DNA of 13,959 nucleotides from DATEPR01 sp036503065 (lineage in GTDB: Bacteria; Actinomycetota; Actinomycetes; Mycobacteriales; Pseudonocardiaceae), in assembly GCA_036503065.1 (NCBI GenBank), contig DASXXM010000259.1, forward strand, positions 1 to 13,959, written 5' to 3'. The first letter of the stretch is position 1, and each line of letters opens with the position of its first letter. Shown here one piece after another: positions 1 through 6,866 of this stretch. The position numbers and the translations under genes are program-made. The notes below the pieces were generated by a model. The model had not been told where the DNA came from and did not search any database. It saw only the letters and a list, made by a program, of their open reading frames with translations.

Positions 1-576
1 GGCGGCGCGGACCTGGTAGCCGTCCCAGTTCGGTGCCAGCGCCGCGTAGATGTGCAGGCCGCGCGAGCCGGACGTCTTCAGGTGCGCCGCGATGCCATGT
101 TCGTCGAGGAAGTCCCTGGTCAGCGCGGCGGCTTGCTGGACTTGCGGGAAGCCGACGCCGGGCGACGGGTCCAGATCGACGCGCAGTTCGTCAGTGATCG
201 ACGGGGTCGCGGCGCGGATCGGCCACACGTGGAAACCGATGCAGCCCAGGTTGACCGCCCAGATGATGTGCGCCAGGTCGGCCGCGACGAGCGCGTCGCT
301 CGTGGTGCCGTTGGGCGTGGCGACCTGGGTGGTGGTCAGCCAGTCCGGCGCGTTGGCCGGCACCCGCTTCTGGAACCACGACTTGCCGCCCGCGCCCGCC
401 GGGTAGCGCTCCAGCAGCAGCGGCCTGCCGCGCACGGTGTTCAGCAGCGGCTCTGCCACGCGCAGGTAGTAGCGGACCAGGTCGAGCTTTGTCTCGCCGC
501 GTGCCGGGAAGAACACCTTGTCCGGGCTGGACACCGTGACCTCGGTGCCGTCCAGGTCCAGCGTCAGGTCAGTCAT
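1..576 (-). CDS. Prim-PolC (LigD-polymerase-like primase-polymerase), N-terminal 192 residues
   Basis: This gene starts at an ATG (574-576) and runs off the left edge without a stop, so only the first 192 codons are present. The product matches the archaeo-eukaryotic primase-like polymerase domain of bacterial NHEJ LigD and its stand-alone relatives, which insert nucleotides, preferably ribonucleotides, at gaps and breaks. Visible signatures are the metal-binding DLD at about residues 134-136 in 'LRVDLDPSPG' and 'SGSRGLH' at about 169-175. The third catalytic aspartate would lie beyond the window. Stand-alone proteins of this type run to roughly 300-350 residues. The start overlaps the ligC stop by 8 bp (ATGACTGA), with no clear ribosome binding site, so translation is probably coupled to ligC. 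In mycobacteria LigC and Prim-PolC are known partners in gap repair during base excision repair. Family assignment is firm; the exact paralogue is inferred from the neighbour. Confidence 0.9.
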   Translation of the reverse strand, partial: MTDLTLDLDGTEVTVSSPDKVFFPARGETKLDLVRYYLRVAEPLLNTVRGRPLLLERYPAGAGGKSWFQKRVPANAPDWLTTTQVATPNGTTSDALVAADLAHIIWAVNLGCIGFHVWPIRAATPSITDELRVDLDPSPGVGFPQVQQAAALTRDFLDEHGIAAHLKTSGSRGLHIYAALAPNWDGYQVRAA

Positions 577-1648
577 GGGCCGCGGTGCCGAACAGCGCCG
601 CCAGTTCGGCGGGCGCCACCTCGACCAGCTGCGCGTAGGTACAGGACTCCGGGTCGCGGTCCGGGCGGAACCGCACCAGGCGGCCGGTGTGCCGGAACCG
701 GCCGGACAGCAGGTGTTCGTAGCGGATCTCGGCCACCAGTTCCGGTCGCAGCGGCACCCACGACATGTCCTTGGTGGCGCTCCAGCGGCTCAGTGCGCCC
801 GGCATGCGGCGGCCCTCGTGTTCCTGCGCGGCCGCCCAGTCGCGCCACGGGTGGTTCTCCAGCGCGTTCTCCCGTTGCGGTGCCAGGTCCGCCTTGAGCT
901 GCTCGCGTAGTTCGGCGGAGAAGCTGCTGGCCACGCCGACGTGGTGCAGGGTACCGTTGTCGTCGAACAGGCCCAGCAGCAGCGAGCCGATGCCGTTGCC
1001 GTCCTTGTGCCAGCGGAAGCCAGCCACGACGCAGTCCGCGGTGCGCTCGTGCTTGACCTTCCACATCACGCGTTTGTCCTGCTCGTAGGGCAGGTCGACG
1101 GGTTTGGCCATGACACCGTCGAAGCCGGCGCCCTCGAACCGGGTGAACCAGTCCTGCGCGATGTCCGGGTCGTCCGTGGTCGGCGTGAGGTGCACGCGGG
1201 CCAGCGCGCCACCCAGCACGCCCTCCAGCTCACGGCGGCGGACGTGGAACGGTTCGGTGGTCAGGTCCCGGTCGCCCAGGGCCAGCAGGTCGAACGCGAC
1301 GAAGCTGGCCGGTGTTTCCGCGGCCAGTTTCCGCACCCGCGAGGCCGCCGGATGCAGCCGCAGTTGCAGGGTGTCGAAGTCCAGACCGTTGCCGGTGACC
1401 ACGACGATCTCGCCGTCCACCACGCAGCGGGGCGGCAGCACGTCCTTCAGCAGCTCGGCCAGCTCGGGAAAGTACCTGGTCAGCGGCCGGTCGTTACGCG
1501 AACCGAGTTCGACGTCGTCGCCGTCGCGGAACACGATGCAACGAAAACCGTCCCATTTGGGTTCATAGGAGAGGCCGGCGGCGCGTGGCATCACGTGCAC
1601 GGCCTTGGCCAGCATCGGCTTGACTGGAGGCATCACCGGGAGGTCCAC
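569..1648 (-). CDS. ligC: ATP-dependent DNA ligase C
   Basis: The 359-residue protein seals DNA nicks using ATP through a ligase-adenylate intermediate. Nucleotidyltransferase motifs run in order: motif I 'EPKWDGFR' with the adenylated lysine at K31, 'GSRN' near 49-52, motif III 'VVDGE' near 76-80, motif IV 'DGVMAK' near 177-182 and motif V 'WKVK' near 196-199. The C-terminal third is the OB-fold domain. The N-terminus 'LPVMPPVKPMLAK' closely resembles mycobacterial LigC as I remember it, and this decides the GTG start at 1648 over the ATG at 1633. There is no fused polymerase or nuclease domain, so it is not LigD. The following prim-polC gene overlaps its stop by 8 bp. The gene lies 33 bp after the D-amino-acid oxidase on the same strand and may be co-transcribed with it, but a TAGAGT box just upstream suggests an additional leaderless promoter. 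Confidence 0.93.
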   Translation of the reverse strand: MDLPVMPPVKPMLAKAVHVMPRAAGLSYEPKWDGFRCIVFRDGDDVELGSRNDRPLTRYFPELAELLKDVLPPRCVVDGEIVVVTGNGLDFDTLQLRLHPAASRVRKLAAETPASFVAFDLLALGDRDLTTEPFHVRRRELEGVLGGALARVHLTPTTDDPDIAQDWFTRFEGAGFDGVMAKPVDLPYEQDKRVMWKVKHERTADCVVAGFRWHKDGNGIGSLLLGLFDDNGTLHHVGVASSFSAELREQLKADLAPQRENALENHPWRDWAAAQEHEGRRMPGALSRWSATKDMSWVPLRPELVAEIRYEHLLSGRFRHTGRLVRFRPDRDPESCTYAQLVEVAPAELAALFGTAAHD

Positions 1649-1654
1649 GCGACG

Positions 1655-1660
1655 ACTCTA
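1655..1660 (-). promoter_or_regulatory. Candidate -10 box of a leaderless ligC transcript
   Basis: On the minus strand TAGAGT (fits TANNNT) ends 6 nt before the GTG start of ligC. That would put the transcription start at or next to the start codon. No convincing Shine-Dalgarno sequence is present in the 33-bp gap, which agrees with leaderless translation, common in actinobacteria. No good -35 hexamer is visible at 16-19 bp, so this remains a candidate. Confidence 0.35.
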
Positions 1661-1681
1661 GGCTGTTCCGTCCGGTCATAC

Positions 1682-2623
1682 CTACCGAAATGGCTGCTCA
1701 ACCAGCGTCACGACGTCACGGGCGCAGCCCCACGACAGGGTGACGCCCATGCCGCCGTGCCCGTAGTTGTGAATCCAGCGGGTGCCGTTCCGATGCTCCT
1801 CGTCCAGCCGCACCGCGGACCGGCCGGGCCGCAACCCGACCAGGTGGGCCGTTATTTCGGCGTCCCCGAGCCGGGGTTCGACCTCGGCACACCGGGCGAC
1901 GATCGCGGCCGCAGTGCGCGGGTCGGGCGCCAGGTCCCAGCTGTCCCGCACGGCGACGCCGCCCAGCACCACGCGGTCGCCGTGCGGGAAGAAACTGACC
2001 CAGGAAGCCGCGTCGGTCTCCTCGACGAAGAACTCGGTCAGCCCGGGGTTGGTGACGACGACGTGCTGCCCGCGGATCGGTACCACGGCCGGGTCCGGCA
2101 CGAGCTCCCGCGCACCCAGACCGGTGCAGTTCACGACAACCGGCGCTGCGCCGGCGTCGTGCACGGTTGCCTGTTCGAGCCGACCGCCCGCGTCACGGAA
2201 GCGGGCTTCGAGGTAGGCGAGGTGGCACGGCATGTCGACCAGCGGCACGGTGAGCCAGTAGCCGTCCTCGAAGCCGGCGGGCAGTTCGGCCGTGGTGCAG
2301 CGTTGTACTTCCCGCGCGCCGGCCACGGGCGTCGGCGCCTCGGGCGCACGGGTGACCTCACGGCCGCGGGCGAACCGCACACCGCTGGCCGGATCGTCGG
2401 CAAGGTCGGTCAGGTCCAGCAGTGTCGTTCGCATCCACGTGTCGATCCGGTCGGCCGGCTCCTGCACGCCCGGCCCACGCCCCCACATCGCCCCGGCCAC
2501 AACGGAAGTGGTGGCCTGCGGCAGTTGGGCCGTCCTGATGCGCACGGTCCGGCCGGCTTCGGCGAGACAGACGGCGGACGTGAGCCCGATCACGCCCGCG
2601 CCGAGCACCAGCACGTCGTCCAC
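1682..2623 (-). CDS. D-amino-acid oxidase family FAD flavoprotein
   Basis: The 313-residue protein resembles D-amino-acid oxidases, which deaminate D-amino acids to 2-oxo acids with release of ammonia and hydrogen peroxide. The N-terminus carries the FAD-binding 'VLGAGVIG' dinucleotide fold (residues about 6-13). The family signature 'IHNYGHGGMGVTLSWG' lies at about 284-299, and 'GLRPGRSAVRLDEE' just before it holds the arginine expected to bind the substrate carboxylate. No tyrosine is present in the segment before 'FFPHGD' (about 200-220), where mammalian DAAO has its two active-site tyrosines, so substrate range may differ. The length is usual for actinobacterial members. The start is GTG 6 bp after the paaZ stop; a GTG three codons later is an alternative, and neither has a strong ribosome binding site. 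The spacing implies co-transcription with paaZ. The natural substrate cannot be read from the sequence. Confidence 0.85.
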   Translation of the reverse strand: MDDVLVLGAGVIGLTSAVCLAEAGRTVRIRTAQLPQATTSVVAGAMWGRGPGVQEPADRIDTWMRTTLLDLTDLADDPASGVRFARGREVTRAPEAPTPVAGAREVQRCTTAELPAGFEDGYWLTVPLVDMPCHLAYLEARFRDAGGRLEQATVHDAGAAPVVVNCTGLGARELVPDPAVVPIRGQHVVVTNPGLTEFFVEETDAASWVSFFPHGDRVVLGGVAVRDSWDLAPDPRTAAAIVARCAEVEPRLGDAEITAHLVGLRPGRSAVRLDEEHRNGTRWIHNYGHGGMGVTLSWGCARDVVTLVEQPFR

Positions 2624-2629
2624 CGGAGC

Positions 2630-4654
2630 TCAGGATTTCGCGACGAGGGTCAGCACGTCGTACTTGGCGACCGATTCGCCGGTCGCGTTGGTGACATCGG
2701 CGTCCCAGCGGACCTCGCCGTAGTCCTGGTCGATGCGGGGGGTGATCTGCTTGGCGGTCAACGTGACCGTCAGCGCGTCGCCCGGTTTGACCGGGGTCAG
2801 GAAGCGCAGGTTCTCCAGGCCGTAGTTGGCCAGTACCGGGCCCGGTTCCGGTGACACGAACAGGCCTGCCGCGAACGAGACGATCAGGTAGCCGTGCGCC
2901 ACGATGCCGCCGAACAGCGGATTGGCCGCGGCGGCCGCTTCGTCGGTGTGGGCGTAGAAGGTGTCGCCGGTGAACTCGGCGAAGTGGTCGATGTCGGCAC
3001 GGGTGAGGGTACGCGGCCCCGCCACGACGGTGTCGCCCAAACGCAGCTCCGCCAACGACTTGCGGAACGGATGGACGCCCTCCTGGCGCGGCGCGCCGGG
3101 CACCCACCGGTTGGTGATCGCGCTCAGCACCGCGGGGTCCGCCTGCACGGCGGTGACCTGCATGTGGTGCAACACGCCCCGGATGCCGCCCATCTCCGCG
3201 CCGCCGCCCGCTCGGCCGGGGCCGCCGTGGACCAGTTGGGGCAGCGGCGAACCGTGGCCGGTGGACTCCTTCGCGTCGGCGGCGTCGAGGACCAGCACCC
3301 GGCCGTGCCACGGCGCGATGCCCAGCACCACGTCCCGCGCGAACGCGGTGTCACCCGTGACGACCGAGCCGACCAGGCTGCCCTGGCCCCGCGCGGCCAG
3401 TTCGATCACGTGCTCGACCGACGTGTACGGCAGGACGGTGGACACCGGGCCGAACGCCTCGACCTCGTGCGGTTCGGCCCGGTCCGGGTCGGCACGCAGC
3501 AGGATCGGCGAGAGGAACGCGCCGCGCGCCGCGTCGGCGTCCACGACGTCGACCCGCTCCGGGTCGCCGAACACGATGCCGCCGGAGTCCTGGAGCGCCT
3601 TGATGGAGCGCCGGACCTCCTCGCGCTGTTCCAGGCTGGCCAGCGCGCCCATCCGGACGCCCTCGCTGGTCGGGTTGCCGACGGTCACCTTGGCCAGCCG
3701 CGCGGCGGCCGCCGCGAGCACGTCGTCGACCAGTTCGGCGGGCACGAACGCGCGCCGGATCGCGGTGCACTTCTGGCCCGCCTTGACGGTCATCTCGGTG
3801 ACCAACTGCTTGACGTACAGGTCGAACTCGGCGGTGCCGGGGTTGGCATCCGGGCCGAGGATGGACAGGTTGAGCGAGTCGGCCTCGGCGTTGAACCGGA
3901 CCGCGTTGCGCACGATCGCCGGGTGCGTGCGGAGTTTGCGCGCTGTGGACGCCGAACCGGTGAACGACACCAGGTCCTGCGGCGTCACGTGGTCGAGCAG
4001 GTCACCGACACCGCCCGCCACGAGTTGGAGCGAGCCCTCGGGCAGCAGGCCGGACGAGATGATCAGCTCGACCAGCCGCGCGGTGAGGTACGCGGTCTGG
4101 CTGGCCGGCTTGACCAGGCTCGGCACGCCGGCCACGAACGCGGGCGCGAACTTCTCCAGCGGCCCCCACGCCGGAAAGTTGAACGCGTTGATCTGCACGG
4201 CGACGCCCCGCAACGGGGTCGCGATGTGCTGGCCGACGAACGTGCCGGTCCTGCTCAGCGCCTCGACCGCGCCGTCGACGTAGACCGTGTCGTTGGGCAG
4301 TTCGCGGCGGCCCTTGCTGGCGTAGCTGAACAGCACGCCGATGCCGCCGTCGATGTCGAACTTCGAGTCACCCAGCGTCGCGCCGGTGCGCGCCGACAGC
4401 GCGTACAGCTCGTCGCGGTGTTCCCGCAGGTGCGAAGCGAGCGCCTTGAGCAGTGCCGCCCGCTGGTGGAAGGTCAGCGCGCGCAGGGCCGGACCGCCGG
4501 TGTCGCGGCCGTAGGCCATGGCCGCGGCCATGTCGATGCCGGTGGACGAGATGCGGGCGACCTCGTCGCCGGTGGCCGCGTCGTGCAGCGGCACGCCTTC
4601 GTCCGGCGCGGTGTGCCACTTGCCACTGACATAGCTGCGCAGCAGAGCCGACAT
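2630..4654 (-). CDS. paaZ: PaaZ: oxepin-CoA hydrolase / 3-oxo-5,6-dehydrosuberyl-CoA semialdehyde dehydrogenase
   Basis: This 674-residue fusion opens and then oxidises the oxepin-CoA ring in aerobic phenylacetyl-CoA degradation in the cytoplasm. The N-terminal aldehyde dehydrogenase domain (about 1-520) has 'NAFNFPAWG' (157-164), the general base in 'FNAEADS' (E257) and the nucleophile in 'AGQKCTAIR' (C296). The C-terminal MaoC-like R-specific hydratase domain (about 530-674) has the catalytic dyad in 'GDTFYAH' (D564, H569) and 'GGIVAHGYL'. These sit within one to three residues of the E. coli PaaZ numbering as I remember it (E256, C295, D561, H566; 681 residues). Both activities therefore look intact, unlike PaaZ-like proteins in tropone pathways that have lost the dehydrogenase function. 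A GGAGGG ribosome binding site lies 7 nt before the ATG. A PaaR-like palindrome covers the promoter, and the D-amino-acid oxidase gene follows after 6 bp. Confidence 0.96.
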   Translation of the reverse strand: MSALLRSYVSGKWHTAPDEGVPLHDAATGDEVARISSTGIDMAAAMAYGRDTGGPALRALTFHQRAALLKALASHLREHRDELYALSARTGATLGDSKFDIDGGIGVLFSYASKGRRELPNDTVYVDGAVEALSRTGTFVGQHIATPLRGVAVQINAFNFPAWGPLEKFAPAFVAGVPSLVKPASQTAYLTARLVELIISSGLLPEGSLQLVAGGVGDLLDHVTPQDLVSFTGSASTARKLRTHPAIVRNAVRFNAEADSLNLSILGPDANPGTAEFDLYVKQLVTEMTVKAGQKCTAIRRAFVPAELVDDVLAAAAARLAKVTVGNPTSEGVRMGALASLEQREEVRRSIKALQDSGGIVFGDPERVDVVDADAARGAFLSPILLRADPDRAEPHEVEAFGPVSTVLPYTSVEHVIELAARGQGSLVGSVVTGDTAFARDVVLGIAPWHGRVLVLDAADAKESTGHGSPLPQLVHGGPGRAGGGAEMGGIRGVLHHMQVTAVQADPAVLSAITNRWVPGAPRQEGVHPFRKSLAELRLGDTVVAGPRTLTRADIDHFAEFTGDTFYAHTDEAAAAANPLFGGIVAHGYLIVSFAAGLFVSPEPGPVLANYGLENLRFLTPVKPGDALTVTLTAKQITPRIDQDYGEVRWDADVTNATGESVAKYDVLTLVAKS

Positions 4655-4661
4655 CGGGCCA

Positions 4662-4667
4662 CCCTCC
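4662..4667 (-). promoter_or_regulatory. Ribosome binding site of paaZ
   Basis: GGAGGG on the minus strand ends 7 nt before the ATG at 4654. It fixes the start codon and gives a full-length aldehyde dehydrogenase N-terminus. Confidence 0.65.
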
Positions 4668-4672
4668 GAATT

Positions 4673-4694
4673 ACCAACCGAACGTTCGGAAAGT
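4673..4694. promoter_or_regulatory. PaaR-like operator in front of paaZ
   Basis: The core CCGAACGTTCGG (4678-4689 on the plus strand) is a perfect 12-bp palindrome lying 24 bp upstream of the paaZ start. The 22-bp segment around it fits the imperfect palindrome reported for the TetR-type regulator PaaR of Corynebacterium glutamicum (ACT-N-ACCG-NN-CG-NN-CGGT-N-AGT, as I remember it). On the minus strand 14 of 16 specified positions match. It lies immediately downstream of a TAGCAT -10 candidate, so a bound protein would block initiation, and phenylacetyl-CoA would be the expected inducer. No paaR gene is identified in this window. Confidence 0.55.
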
Positions 4695-4695
4695 C

Positions 4696-4701
4696 ATGCT
4701 A
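4696..4701 (-). promoter_or_regulatory. Candidate -10 box of paaZ
   Basis: On the minus strand TAGCAT fits TANNNT and would place the transcription start inside the palindrome at 4673-4694. Only a weak -35 (TTCGTG) is seen 17 bp upstream. That upstream stretch overlaps the 3' end of the membrane-protein gene. Confidence 0.35.
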
Positions 4702-4716
4702 GCGCGTCGGAGTGGG

Positions 4717-5610
4717 TCACGAAAGCGGAAAGGGCGCCTCGCCGGAGCGTGGTTCCGGCATGGCCACCTCGCGCCTGCGGCCGACGGCCGATCCGCACGC
4801 CCCGGCGAGCGCGCCGACCCAGGGCGCGAACAACAGCAACATCAGGTAGCCGGCCGCGGTGTCGCTCACGCTCATCCGCACGTCGTAAGCTGATCCGCTG
4901 GCGTGGCCCGGCGAGTCGTCCGCCAGGGTCACCCGCTGTGGGAACAACAGCATCGTGGTGACCGAGAACACCGTGATGACGAGTGCGGCTATGACGGCGG
5001 TCACCACGCCGGCCGCGACGCCCTGCCGGGACCGGCGCGCAGCCATCATGCCGGCCACGACCGGGCCGCCCAGTGCCACCACCGGAATCGCCACGAAGTA
5101 AACGGCCGCGAGCTCCGGGTTCGGCACGTGCAGGGTGCCACCGAACGGCATCAGCGCGTACACGGCAAAGCCAACGGCGACACCGAAACCGCCGCCGACG
5201 GCGAGGGTTTCCGGTTGCACCGGCCAACGACGCGACGTCAGGCCCAGGATGGTGAGCGCGTACCCGGCGAAGATCACCGAGAGCAGCACGGCGGTGCCGC
5301 CACCGCCGTGCGGCGCGACCGAGCCGAACCGGGCGTTGCCGTAACCGACCACGGCGAGGATGACCGGAATCAACACGAACAGCAACGCGTAGCCGCCGAA
5401 CCGCACCGCGCGCGCCGCCCTGCTGGCGGCGACCGGGCCGAACGCGACGCGCGGATGGACCAGCCACGGTAGGCCGATTACCAGTGCCACCAACACGATC
5501 GAGCCGATCCGGCCGGCCGGGCCGATGAAGTGGTTGTGCCATGCCGACTGCACCACGGCGAAGCCGGCTTCCAGGAACAGCATTTGGCCCAGCGCAAGTA
5601 AAACGACCAT
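4717..5610 (-). CDS. Unrecognised eight-helix integral membrane protein
   Basis: I do not recognise the family. The 297-residue protein has about eight hydrophobic segments (roughly 2-22, 34-52, 70-90, 105-125, 135-155, 165-190, 196-222 and 251-276). A polar loop of about 28 residues lies between the last two, and the short tail 'RRREVAMPEPRSGEAPF' is charged and proline-rich. Positive clusters 'SRAARAVR' (63-70) and 'AARRSRQG' (190-197) suggest cytoplasmic loops. No ATP-binding, redox or obvious transporter signature is visible. Codon use is like that of its neighbours, with strong third-position G/C. The ATG at 5610 is preceded by GGAGG at suitable spacing. The gene sits between the thiolase (59 bp upstream) and paaZ (62 bp downstream) on the same strand, so a role in uptake or export linked to aromatic catabolism is possible. 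That rests on position only. Confidence 0.75.
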   Translation of the reverse strand: MVVLLALGQMLFLEAGFAVVQSAWHNHFIGPAGRIGSIVLVALVIGLPWLVHPRVAFGPVAASRAARAVRFGGYALLFVLIPVILAVVGYGNARFGSVAPHGGGGTAVLLSVIFAGYALTILGLTSRRWPVQPETLAVGGGFGVAVGFAVYALMPFGGTLHVPNPELAAVYFVAIPVVALGGPVVAGMMAARRSRQGVAAGVVTAVIAALVITVFSVTTMLLFPQRVTLADDSPGHASGSAYDVRMSVSDTAAGYLMLLLFAPWVGALAGACGSAVGRRREVAMPEPRSGEAPFPLS

Positions 5611-5644
5611 CGCGGGCCTCCAGGCTGTGTAGCCCGCTTGTCGT

Positions 5645-5660
5645 GCCGGACCGGTCCGGC
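5645..5660. repeat. Perfect 16-bp palindrome GCCGGACCGGTCCGGC
   Basis: This perfect inverted repeat lies in the 59-bp gap between the thiolase stop and the membrane-protein start. As RNA it could fold into a 6-bp G/C stem with a 4-nt loop, but no U-run follows on the minus strand. It may be a U-less terminator or processing hairpin after the thiolase, or an operator for the membrane-protein gene. Confidence 0.5.
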
Positions 5661-5669
5661 GTTACTTTT

Positions 5670-6848
5670 CTAGACGCGCTCCACCAGGACGGCGACGCCC
5701 TGACCCACGCCGACGCACAGCGTGGCCAGGCCGCGGGTGGCGTTCTCGCGTTCCAGGCGGCCGAGCAGGGTGACCAGCAGGCGGGCACCGGAGCAGCCGA
5801 GTGGGTGACCGAGCGCGATGGCCCCACCGTCGGCGTTGACCTTGGCTTCGTCCAGTTTCAGGCGACGGATGACGGCCAGGCTCTGTGCCGCGAACGCCTC
5901 GTTCAGTTCGACCGCGGCCAGGTCCTCGACGTGCCAACCGGTGCGGTCCAGCACCTTCTCGGTGGCCGGGACCGGACCGAGGCCCATCACGTGCGGTGCG
6001 ACACCCGCGCTCGCGCCCGCCACGATGCGGGCTCGCGGGGTCAGGCCCAGTCGCGCGACCGCGTCCTCACTTGCCAGGACCAGCGCCGCCGCGCCGTCGG
6101 ACAGGGGCGAGGACGAACCGGCCGTGACGATGCCGTCCGCGCGGAACGCGGGGCGCAGGGCGGCCAGCTTCGCCAGGGTGGTGGACCTGCGGGGGCCCTC
6201 GTCGACGGTGAACGAGCCGTCCTTCACTCCGACCGCCACGATCTCCGCGTCGAACCGGCCCGCGTCGATGGCGGCGACGGCACGCTGGTGGCTGCGCAGG
6301 GCGAACTCGTCGCTCTCGGCGCGGCTGATGCCGTCCAGGGCGGCGACCTCCTCCGCGGTCTCCCCCATCGACAGCGTGATCGTGCTGTCGAATTTCGGGT
6401 TGGCGAAACGCCAGCCGAGGGACGTGTCGTACACCTGGCCGGGCTTGGCCCACGGGGTGCCGGGCTTGGCCATCACCCACGGTGCCCTCGTCATGGACTC
6501 GACGCCGCCCGCGACGGCCACGTCGTACTCGCCGGCCCGGATGGCGTTCGCGGTGGTCATCACAGCCGTCAAACCGCTGGCGCACAAGCGGTTCACGGTA
6601 TAGCCGGCGGTGTGGTCGGGCAGGCCGGCCAGCAGCACGGCCATCCGGGCAACGTTGCGGTTGTCCTCGCCCGCCTGGTTCGCGGCGCCGAGCACGACCT
6701 CGTGCACGGCGTCGTCGGGCACCCCGGCGCGTCGCACGGCCTCGCGCACCACGATGGCGGCCAGGTCGTCCGGGCGGACGCCGGCCAGGCCGCCGCCGTA
6801 CTTGCCCTGCGCTGTGCGAACCCCGTCGACCACGTACACGTCCGGCAT
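5670..6848 (-). CDS. paaJ: 3-oxoadipyl-CoA / 3-oxo-5,6-dehydrosuberyl-CoA thiolase (PaaJ/PcaF type)
   Basis: The thiolase cleaves beta-ketoacyl-CoA with free CoA, releasing acetyl-CoA. The nucleophile is in 'NRLCASGL' (C89) and the catalytic pair is in 'GGAIALGHPLGCSGAR' (H348) and 'CVGVGQG' (C378). Stretches such as 'ANQAGEDNRNVARMA', 'GWRFANP' and 'MGLGPVPAT' are typical of the PaaJ/PcaF branch rather than of biosynthetic acetoacetyl-CoA thiolases. I chose the ATG at 6848 (392 residues). From there 'MPDVYVVDGVRT' aligns without offset with the E. coli PaaJ start as I remember it, and an AATAAT -10 box lies 7 nt upstream. An ATG at 6857 would add three residues. With PaaZ downstream it fits the two thiolytic steps of the phenylacetate pathway. 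PcaF in protocatechuate breakdown is the alternative role, and the two cannot be told apart here. A paaI relic starts divergently 18 bp away. Confidence 0.92.
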   Translation of the reverse strand: MPDVYVVDGVRTAQGKYGGGLAGVRPDDLAAIVVREAVRRAGVPDDAVHEVVLGAANQAGEDNRNVARMAVLLAGLPDHTAGYTVNRLCASGLTAVMTTANAIRAGEYDVAVAGGVESMTRAPWVMAKPGTPWAKPGQVYDTSLGWRFANPKFDSTITLSMGETAEEVAALDGISRAESDEFALRSHQRAVAAIDAGRFDAEIVAVGVKDGSFTVDEGPRRSTTLAKLAALRPAFRADGIVTAGSSSPLSDGAAALVLASEDAVARLGLTPRARIVAGASAGVAPHVMGLGPVPATEKVLDRTGWHVEDLAAVELNEAFAAQSLAVIRRLKLDEAKVNADGGAIALGHPLGCSGARLLVTLLGRLERENATRGLATLCVGVGQGVAVLVERV

Positions 6849-6855
6849 GCCCGCC

Positions 6856-6861
6856 ATTATT
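6856..6861 (-). promoter_or_regulatory. Candidate -10 box of a leaderless thiolase transcript
   Basis: On the minus strand AATAAT differs from TATAAT at one base and stands out in GC-rich sequence. It ends 7 nt before the ATG at 6848. There is no Shine-Dalgarno sequence, as expected for a leaderless message. The -35 region would lie inside the divergent paaI-like stub, and no clear hexamer is seen there. Confidence 0.4.
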
Positions 6862-6866
6862 GACCG

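Noticed and set aside
941..2854. Long open frame on the plus strand opposite ligC, the oxidase and the end of paaZ
   Set aside because: It spans three well-recognised minus-strand genes, and its translation is rich in Arg, Gly, His and Gln with no domain. It is the usual antisense shadow in GC-rich DNA.
2894..4702. Long plus-strand open frame opposite paaZ
   Set aside because: The minus strand encodes a complete PaaZ with all catalytic residues. The plus frame has low-complexity composition and no motif.
5541..6863. Long plus-strand open frame opposite the thiolase
   Set aside because: It is a shadow of the thiolase; no recognisable protein features.
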